Shown here in pieces: positions 57,201-64,000 of a DNA stretch of 64,000 nucleotides; position 1 is the stretch's first letter; each line of letters begins with the position of its first letter. The translations under genes were made by a program, and so were the position numbers. The notes beneath the pieces are model-generated. The model saw only the letters and a program-made list of their open reading frames with translations, was not told the origin of the DNA and searched no databases. Origin of the DNA: Magnolia sinica (taxonomy: Eukaryota; Streptophyta; Magnoliopsida; Magnoliales; Magnoliaceae); NCBI RefSeq assembly GCF_029962835.1, contig NC_080574.1:25394001-25458000 (forward strand), given 5' to 3'.

Positions 57201-60200
57201 CACCCCAATTTCATGATATTTTGCACCAAATTAAACTGATTAATAATGGTATTTAACAAAATTCCAAATGCAAACTAGAGTAATAAGAAAGTTCAATAAT
57301 TGTATAGAAGTAAATAAAGAGCAATGAAACTGATTTAATACTATTACTCACATTATTTTACTAAAAGCATTGGAAAGATTTATTAATTTTGATTGAATAT
57401 AGAAAAATGTAACAAAACATAGAAAACTGTTAGAGGAGAAAATTTGAGAAAGAAAGAGAGAATATGAGAGAGAGAGCACGTTTGGGCGAGACGTCCATCC
57501 TTATCTTATTTATAACAATAGGAGAAAAGGTACAGTTACATATATGCCCCTATTATGAAGGGAAAACTAAAGAAAGACTACGGGGCAAATAAGAAAAGCA
57601 TAAAACAAAGAGAAAAAGGGAAAAGTGCTAAGACTAAGGCCCATAACACATAAGACCCGGTATATGTACCTGTGGGCCCAGTCATAGGCCCACATGCACA
57701 CGTCTACAAAAACATTGATTGATTTTAATGTTGTAGTGAAAAATAACTTATAATATGAGCTACGTAGCATGTAGCATATACAAATTATCATGTAGCCTAG
57801 GCTATACATAATTTAAGTTATTTTCATAAGCTATGTAACAATAAGGCTAAGCTACACTACATGGTGTAAGCTACATGCTACATAACCTAGCTATTTAAAA
57901 CACTGGACTTTTAGGTGTAAGATTGATATGGAGAAGGCATATTAAATGGGCTGGGTGGGTCAGAGAATGCATTTTTATGGTTTCTTCTCGTTTTGGTAAA
58001 TGTTTCGCTACCAGGTTTGTTTATGTGGGTTGAAGGGGCTTTGCCAAGGAGAACTGTTCTCGCCTTTTTTTTTTTTTTTTTTTTTCCAGTTGTTGCAGAA
58101 GGTCTGAACATGCTTATGCAAAGGGCTTCTTCCATTGGTATGATTAAGGGTTATAGAACCAATAATATGGATTCTTAGATGTTTTTGGGTGGTCTGGAGC
58201 CTAAGGGTTTCTTTGAGAGTGATAATGGGTGTGGCTATGGATTAGGATTTGGTGAAATCTTCGGCGATGAATGTGGAGTGTAAGTATATGAGCTTCACTG
58301 CACTTGGGTCTTCCTCTTGGAGGCAAGTCGAATGATGCTTGCTTTTGGGCCCCATCATTGAAAGAATTAAAAAAATAAAAATAAAAATATTTGGCTAGGT
58401 GGAGGTGGCGTCACCCACATCTAGGATGTTCTGTCTAATATCCCATTTACTTTGCTTTCTTCAAGATTCTTGAGCTTCTTCAAAGGAACTTCTTGTTGGA
58501 CGGGAGAGAGGAGGATCATAAATTTTACCTTATCAATTGGAAGGAGGTTTGAAAACTTATTTAAGGCATCTTTGATAATATTAGGGAGAGAAACTAGGTA
58601 TTGTTGAGCAAATGGTTGTGGAGATTTGAGGGACAATCAGAAGTTGCATGCAGAAGATTGGTCTTTGGAAAAATATGGGACATTTGTGGACACAATCTTT
58701 GCAATCAAGGGGATCCATGGTATGGAAGTCTATTAGTAAAATGGTTAAATGTAGAGATGGAAGCAATGGGGAAATTTCAAGCACAAAAGGGAAGGAATTT
58801 AGTGAAGGTATTTGATTTCTAGCTAGCAAACATGTTGATTGTAATCAACCTTTGTAATAGATTATTAGATAGAGCTTGATTGTAATCAACCTATTTAATA
58901 GTCAATTACATTGCACTTGTGGGGAGTTCCTATTAGATAAATTTGCTTGCTTTGCCAAAAAAAAAAAAACTTGCTTTCCCAAAATAAATGCTTGCTTTCC
59001 GAAATAAAAAATGCTTGCTTTCCAAAAAAAAAAAAAAAAACTTATGCCATAACTTTTATCATTAATACGACCACTATGGCATTCCAATTTAATGCTAGGG
59101 TGTGTGAGAGTGCCTCTCTGTCCACAAAAGTGTGGAAGGCTCCTGTTCCCCAAAGAGTTGAAGCTTTTGCTGGGGTAGCTACTTCCAACAAGATTCTAGT
59201 GGTAACTGAATTGCAGAAATGAAATTTATCCATCCCCAACATCTGCATCATGTGCAGAAATGAGGAAGTATTGGTCAACCACCAAAGAAAGGTTCGGTTA
59301 CCCTTCTTTCTCAGCTGGGGTTCCTGTGGACTTCCAATAAATCTATTGGTGATACGTTGTTGGAATGGCATGTTCTGTTCACAGGTCGAAAGATCTTATG
59401 CTTCTTCGGAATCTTATGGGGTCTGTGGAAAAAGAGGAATAACAGAATCTTCAAGGACCATGTTTTGTCCATCAAATCTATTGAAAGGAGGATCTCTCTT
59501 ATGATCATATATTGGCATTTCTTTTCAATAAGTGACTAAAGGGTTACTTGCGATGGGCTGTTTGCCATTGTTGTTTTCTTTGCTAATAAAATCAGTCAAT
59601 TTTAAATAGAAAACGCCATGATAATTGCTTTCTTCCATACGGTAATTGTGACCCCATCAATTATACATTGACATGAACTACCTTTAATTTTTAGAAAATT
59701 GCTTATTTTAGCCATTAAGAGGAAGATCTTTTGTCTGCTCTGTCAAATGAGGATGGCACCAGTATGGGATAGTCTTACAGCTCCTGTAGGTTGCTTTAGG
59801 GGGCACAATTGCGTTGCAATTCATTCAATTGTTGGTCTGGTAGCTTCTAAATGATCATATTGCAATTTTTTTAGCACTCGTGCTGAGGACATACCCTCCC
59901 TGTTAGTCCAACCCACTCTTATTCCCAAATGAACAATTGTTCCTTTACCCCCACAACGGCCACAGTGAGTGGCCTGTGATGGTAGGTTTGTAATTGCGGT
60001 TCCTCGCCGTTTGGCAGTTTGAATAAAATTTTCTTTATCTTTCACAAAAAGAAAAAAGAAAAAAAAGACAAAAGAGGACATCTCCTCAAGTGGCAGTAGG
60101 AAAGTAACGCCATTACCCGCACTTGGTGAATATGTGGAATCTTCCTCTCTGTATTTCGATGGCTGAAGCGTTATGTAGGTTAATTACAACTTGCACATCT

Positions 60201-60598
60201 GAAGCTGAGAATCAGAGAGAGAGAGAGAAAGAGGAGCCTCGTTCTCTTGTTCCCATGCCTTGTGTATATATCAATGTTCAATAACTTGGAAATCAGACAC
60301 TTATTCAAAGTTTGAATCAGCTGGGCCAATGGAGAACTCCCTCACTGTGAAACCCTCACTGTGAAATTATTCAAATCAATCATTTTGTGAATTAACTCTA
60401 CCAAGTTCCTAGCGGACCAATGAGTTATTGAACAATCATGTTAATAGACAGTTCCTTGAAAATCTTGCTATCTTTAGTCTCACCCATGACTTCCCCTTCT
60501 TATTTTTCATTTGTCTGCTTGCAGATCCAGAGGGTATATCGAATGCCCAGAAATCGCTTGGGTTAGGCCAAGAAGAGAAGGTGCGGCGCGTCCGTTGA
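54280..60598 (+). CDS. conserved plant protein of unknown function, 133 aa, three exons
   Basis: Exons 54280-54492, 56051-56165, 60525-60598. Donors are GTTTTT and GTAAGT, acceptors GCAG and GCAG. The second junction splits a GAT codon and gives FFTRIFTQFF-DPEGISNAQK. Sum is 402 nt. Residues 1-60 are polar and acidic/basic (APWRDEEKSEKFEDAKLR, PTMHVPRKKS, DEDESIEIDPELRYSFQRN) and probably disordered. Residues 72-133 look folded: FLRRVFSIDTIVKPLPPAMA, YNVSRNLSFFTRIFTQFF, KSLGLGQEEKVRRVR. No signal peptide and no clear membrane helix. I believe close homologues exist across plants, but I cannot name the family or function. The site II promoter suggests a housekeeping role (inference). Intron 2 (4.36 kb) carries a LINE split by a hAT-like element. 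Confidence 0.85.
54493..56050 (+). other. intron 1 of the three-exon gene
   Basis: 1558 bp, T-rich, no repeat structure recognised. Several internal segments resemble each other (TTTATGTATTCTG, TTTTATATGAATTCT, each after a 'CCTACTTCTCG'-like phrase), hinting at old local duplications. Confidence 0.6.
57000..59610 (+). mobile_element. degraded LINE-1-type element in intron 2 of the three-exon gene
   Basis: Readable ORF2 landmarks in order: GRGRQILDGILVMNELVDSR (about 57075), CKIDMEKAY (57914), VVAEGLNMLMQRASSIGMI (58085), LSKWLWRFEGQSE (58605), KVWKAPVPQRVEAFAGVA (59130), GILWGLWKKRNNRIF (59408). These are RT palm through the C-terminal zf-RVT part of plant LINE-1. 5' truncated, with several stops, frameshifts and internal losses, a T run at 58063-58086 and A runs near 58960-59040. 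A poly-A-like stretch at 60048-60070 after TTTATCTTTCAC may be its or another LINE's 3' tail. Same strand as the gene. Confidence 0.85.
57163..57908. mobile_element. hAT-like foldback element, copy 2, inside the LINE
   Basis: Ends ACTGTTTTAAATTG and CTATTTAAAACACTGG resemble copy 1 (30325-31059), with inverted GTAGCTTACACC/CATGTAGC words inside. TTTTAGG flanks both sides (57156-57162, 57909-57915). Removing the element and one flank copy restores the LINE reading GEAGFR-CKIDMEKAY, which confirms the insertion. It is about 746 bp and non-coding. Confidence 0.75.
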
Positions 60599-61564
60599 AT
60601 AATTCTCAAAAATCTATCGGATCGTTTCTATAAATTGGTTGTCATGCTTGTATTTTTTTTTATTAGTACTGAAAATTAGAGTGACAGCTTTTTTGGCATT
60701 ACTACTTTAAGCAATTGTGGGCGTTTTTAATTCTCAAAGTTGATTTTAGATGCCATGAAGGTGTTTGTTTATCTTCCTGACTTCAAGATGCTTCCAATAT
60801 TATTATTATTTTTGGCATCAAGGGGTGGATGTGATTTTGAGGGAGGCGGAACAGTGTCAGGTCTACATGCATGTGTATACATCACACGTGTTGGAGATCC
60901 AGACCATTCATCAGTTAGAATGTGCTTAGAACATGCATGTACCAAAAAGCAGGGCATCAGACTAATCAAGTGACTCACACGTGTACATGAATTTGGATTG
61001 TTGGACTTCTTTCCAATGGCTTTTTTTTTTGGGTACAAGTTTCGTCTGCCTGATCAATGGACCAGCAGTATTTTATAGTCCATGGCATGTCCAAAGGTGT
61101 AGCCTGCCTGATGAATGGCCCAGATCTCTAACACATTGCCTGCGGCGTGTTCAAAAACCTTGTGGGTGTTAATATTTAGAGGGATGCCTTCTCCAATTCA
61201 AACGGCCATATGTCCGGTGTAATTTAATACTCTGGTAGCTTGTGACGCTTGATAAGCTGGCACCATAAAAGGTACATGCTACATATATGTCTAAATTCTA
61301 GAATCCATTGTCATGAAGTAACAGACCCATAGTCAGATTGTTAATTCATTTGAGTGTTGTTGTCTATGACAAGGTGATTTTGGCAATCATAGTAAAACTT
61401 AAGATATAAGGATTGTTATTGCTTTTGGCTGTTTTTGGATGTACAAATCAATTAAAATTGACAATTAATTTCATTAAAGAGGAAATTACAAAGATGATGC
61501 AACTTGATATTCACAGTGAGGAAGTATCCTTCAAGCTAAGTAGCAGCTAAGCCCCGGGTTGCAG

Positions 61565-61598
<34 letters not shown>

Positions 61599-62709
61599 TT
61601 ATTTTTTCTTCTTTCTTTTTTACAATGCGTGGCAGTAACAAATTCTCCGAGTTGCAATTTTCAAGCTCAACCCCTCAATACAAATGCTAAGGAAACCATA
61701 GTTTGGTTGCATCCATTTTCATAGAGTACAGATTGCAATTCAATTCAATATTGCATCCAAACCCAACCCTAATGTATTGATATAAAAAGAAAAAAAAAAG
61801 AAAAAGAAAAAAGGAACTTTAGTGAAACAACCATGGTGAATGTTTCCTACATGTGAAACACCCACAGTGAGAATTCTGTTCTCTTGTCGACACTGCTCTC
61901 CACCATCCTTGAGTTTGTTGATGCTGGATAATCCCAAGTTCCCAATCAACGTTTTAGACTTTTCCATCCAAGAGATGCTCCTGAGTATAATGATGACATG
62001 ATTTGGGACGTTCTTTCACTCAGTGGCCATACTATTGAGATGCCATGGTTTAAAGACAGGATTCAGTGGCCAATCATAACAGTTTTTTTTTTTTTTTTCC
62101 TTTGATGATGGTCATAACAACCCAATTGGACGTCTTAAATGTGGAAGGCAGCTCAAAATTACACCATGGCCATCAATTCAACAGTTAAAGTCTAGTGAAG
62201 CATGGCATCTCTTCGGTGGGACACTCCGGATTTTTTTTATTTTTATTTTTTAAATTTTGGTCAGCCACACCAATTGAATAGTCGTGATTGTTGTAGTGTT
62301 ATACTGGAAGGCTCAATCATGGTCTAATTGATGTCTGATTGTATCATCCCACTCTAGGCGTAGTAATATTCACATTTTTAAACAAAATGAAGTCATCCCT
62401 ATGCACACTGCGGGTCCCTTCCTCACTAATATTTTGAGAAATGGAATGATGTTCATCCAAAGATCAGTAATTGAACCAGAACTACATACAATGCAAACAA
62501 ATTTGAAAATACCTGATTTCTTGGTGGGTTACAAAATATTTTCTTCTCAATACCATGGCGCTGTAGAGAGCTCAAGCTGTGGGGTTACCATCATCCCATT
62601 AAGCAGGTCAGCCTTTGTTTTCACCGAAATGACCGTAGCGGGCACGGAGAATGAAACTCCACTAGGTTAATAGTTTGAAGGTTCTGTCCAACATTGCCTG
62701 CACCATGCT
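60599..62709. other. intergenic between two converging genes
   Basis: 3' UTR regions of the plus-strand three-exon gene and the minus-strand gene at right lie here. Repeat-like GATGAATGGCCCAGATCTCT phrases occur near 61.1 kb (also near 45.25 kb). There is a (CT)n run at 61567-61594 and T or A runs at 61.78-61.81 and 62.08 kb. The 89-codon frame at 62401-62670 has no recognisable domain. Confidence 0.5.
61567..61594. repeat. (CT)n microsatellite
   Basis: About 14 CT units in intergenic DNA. Confidence 0.9.
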
Positions 62710-62850
62710 TTATTCAAGGGAACCTCCACGCCAGTAACCCCATTTACTCATTCCACATTCCGATAAGAATTTAAGGTAAGCAGGTTCAAGCTTGGTATAG
62801 GCACGAGAGATGTCTTCAAAAGGAACTTGTGATTGATCATCAGAAGGATT
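62710..62850 (-). CDS. terminal exon of an unidentified gene (partial, runs off the window)
   Basis: Acceptor TTTGTAG at 62851-62857, then 46 codons and TAA. It reads FEDISRAYTKLEPAYLKFLS then ECGMSKWGYWRGGSLE. The balanced composition, the clean acceptor and the conserved-looking GMSKWGYWRGG tail argue for a real final exon. I do not recognise the protein. The frame is inferred from the exon itself, since the upstream exon lies beyond 64000. The visible part of the preceding intron is filled by a TIR element. Confidence 0.6.
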   Translation of the reverse strand, partial: NPSDDQSQVPFEDISRAYTKLEPAYLKFLSECGMSKWGYWRGGSLE

Positions 62851-63005
62851 CTACAAAGTTCAAGAACACCCATAAAATCAGTTTTAGGTGTAAGACTTTT
62901 TTAATTTTAATAATTGCATTAAGGAGTTGTCTAGATTTGGGCAAAGGTGCGTCTTGACAAACAGTTGGAACAACTCTACATGTCCATCGTGATCAACCCT
63001 CGTGT

Positions 63006-63910
63006 GCATTGGTACCAGTGTTCGACGTATCGGTATCGCTACAAGTTTCGCTGGCCAGGGATACAAAAACAATATCGATATCGCCAATAATATCGCTAAT
63101 CACCAAAAATGCAGGGAAACATCGGAAAAACGGTGGAATTTTCGGCGAAACTTCAGGAATATTAAAATGTACATATTTGCATATTTAGAAATTTTTAAAA
63201 AAAAATTGCAAAACGAATGCATATATAACAAGTTTCCATTTAGCAGGGCCTTAAAAGCATGTGTTGTTGTAAGAAATCAGACCAACCATCCCATCCACCC
63301 TATTTACCTATCCAACATTTCATCAAAACATCCATCAATATTGCAAAAAATCAACAACATATGATATTTCACCAAGAAATCATCGACAACTGGAAAGGAA
63401 CAAAAGATTGTAGTCTCAATATCGCGCATGTTGCGATATCGATAATATCGAGATATTATTAATATTATTGAAATTAAAATTTGAACACTACATACAACCA
63501 TGTGTCCATGAAAAAAAAAATTGAAATAAAAAATTATCCAATAAACAAAATTCTGATGATATCAATTACGTTGGTGATATTATTGAAATATCGTCGATAC
63601 ATTTATGATACAAGCATTACCTAGAATTTACATAGTCGAAAATATCGGCGATACATTGGTGATATTGATGCATTGGCAATACAAGTGACGCCTAGAATTT
63701 ACATAGTTGAAAATATTGATGATTACATTAGCGATAGTGATAAGTTGGCGATACTTAGCAATACATTGCTAATGCCTGGAATTTTTTATAGTACCAACAT
63801 TATCAGTATCACTACCAGTGTAATCGGTATCGTTGAGCTGGAGATAAAGATAATATAGGAGATATTTCGATAATATCGGAGATAATTCGAACACTGATGG
63901 GTACCAATGC
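63006..63910. mobile_element. TIR element full of GATATCG/CGATATC words
   Basis: Left end GCATTGGTACCAGTGTTCGA and right-end reverse complement GCATTGGTACCCATCAGTGT then TCGA form long TIRs. The interior repeats ATATCGATA, TTGGCGATAC and GATATTG words in both orientations. It lies in the intron before the exon at 62710-62850. Non-coding. Confidence 0.65.
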
Positions 63911-64000
63911 AATTTTGGACTAGTAGCCATGGATAGATGATCATTAGACCATGAATTGGGTATTTTTGGTGGAGGGGTGGAACTATGTTCCAGAATCTTT

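Noticed and set aside
62401-62670. 89-codon plus-strand frame near the right-edge gene
   Set aside because: No motif, no homologue recognised, and it lies just past the 3' end of the minus-strand exon.

Overview
This window looks like nuclear DNA from a flowering plant, most likely a magnoliid. The signs are GT-AG split genes, plant gene families (a DUF579 glucuronoxylan methyltransferase, a patellin fragment), plant-type transposons, and many copies of a GGCCCAC-ended foldback repeat that I associate with magnoliid genomes. The last point is inference. There is no bacterial or organellar character.

Host genes. (1) A small secreted-protein ORF lies at 71-583 on the minus strand, with a TATA box 43 bp upstream. 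(2) The main content of the left half is a ten-exon gene on the minus strand, 32792 to 2862, for the non-catalytic subunit of eukaryotic queuine tRNA-ribosyltransferase (QTRT2). Its 1203-nt coding sequence is scattered over 29.9 kb. All splice sites are GT-AG, all phases fit, and the 400-residue reading frame is open throughout. (3) A single-exon glucuronoxylan 4-O-methyltransferase-like gene lies at 48511-49398 on the plus strand, behind a duplicated leader. (4) A three-exon gene at 54280-60598 on the plus strand encodes a 133-residue conserved plant protein of unknown function, with six TGGGCY (site II) motifs upstream. (5) The last exon of an unidentified minus-strand gene lies at 62710-62850, and the rest of that gene runs off the right edge.

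Mobile DNA. The QTRT2 introns carry a 6.7 kb Ty3/gypsy chromovirus fossil, in antisense (intron 5, 14.1 kb), a solo LTR, LINE and RTE remnants, a captured patellin exon between 179-bp direct repeats (intron 6), and several TIR elements, some nested with clear target duplications. The 33-48 kb intergenic region has no gene I can support. It holds foldback elements, TRIM and solo LTRs, a tandem array of 32-34 bp units, and one LTR segment between identical 69-bp repeats. A LINE interrupted by a hAT-like element sits in intron 2 of the 54-60 kb gene.

Layout: 0-0.6 kb secreted ORF; 0.6-2.9 intergenic; 2.9-32.8 QTRT2; 32.8-48.5 repeat-rich intergenic; 48.5-49.4 GXM-like gene; 49.4-54.0 foldback cluster; 54.0-60.6 three-exon gene; 60.6-62.7 intergenic; 62.7-64.0 partial gene. 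The genes have no evident functional link to one another. I found no clearly new biological system. The most notable points are the 30-kb QTRT2 gene, the two insertions flanked by long direct repeats, the duplicated GXM leader, and the nested insertions whose empty sites can be read directly.
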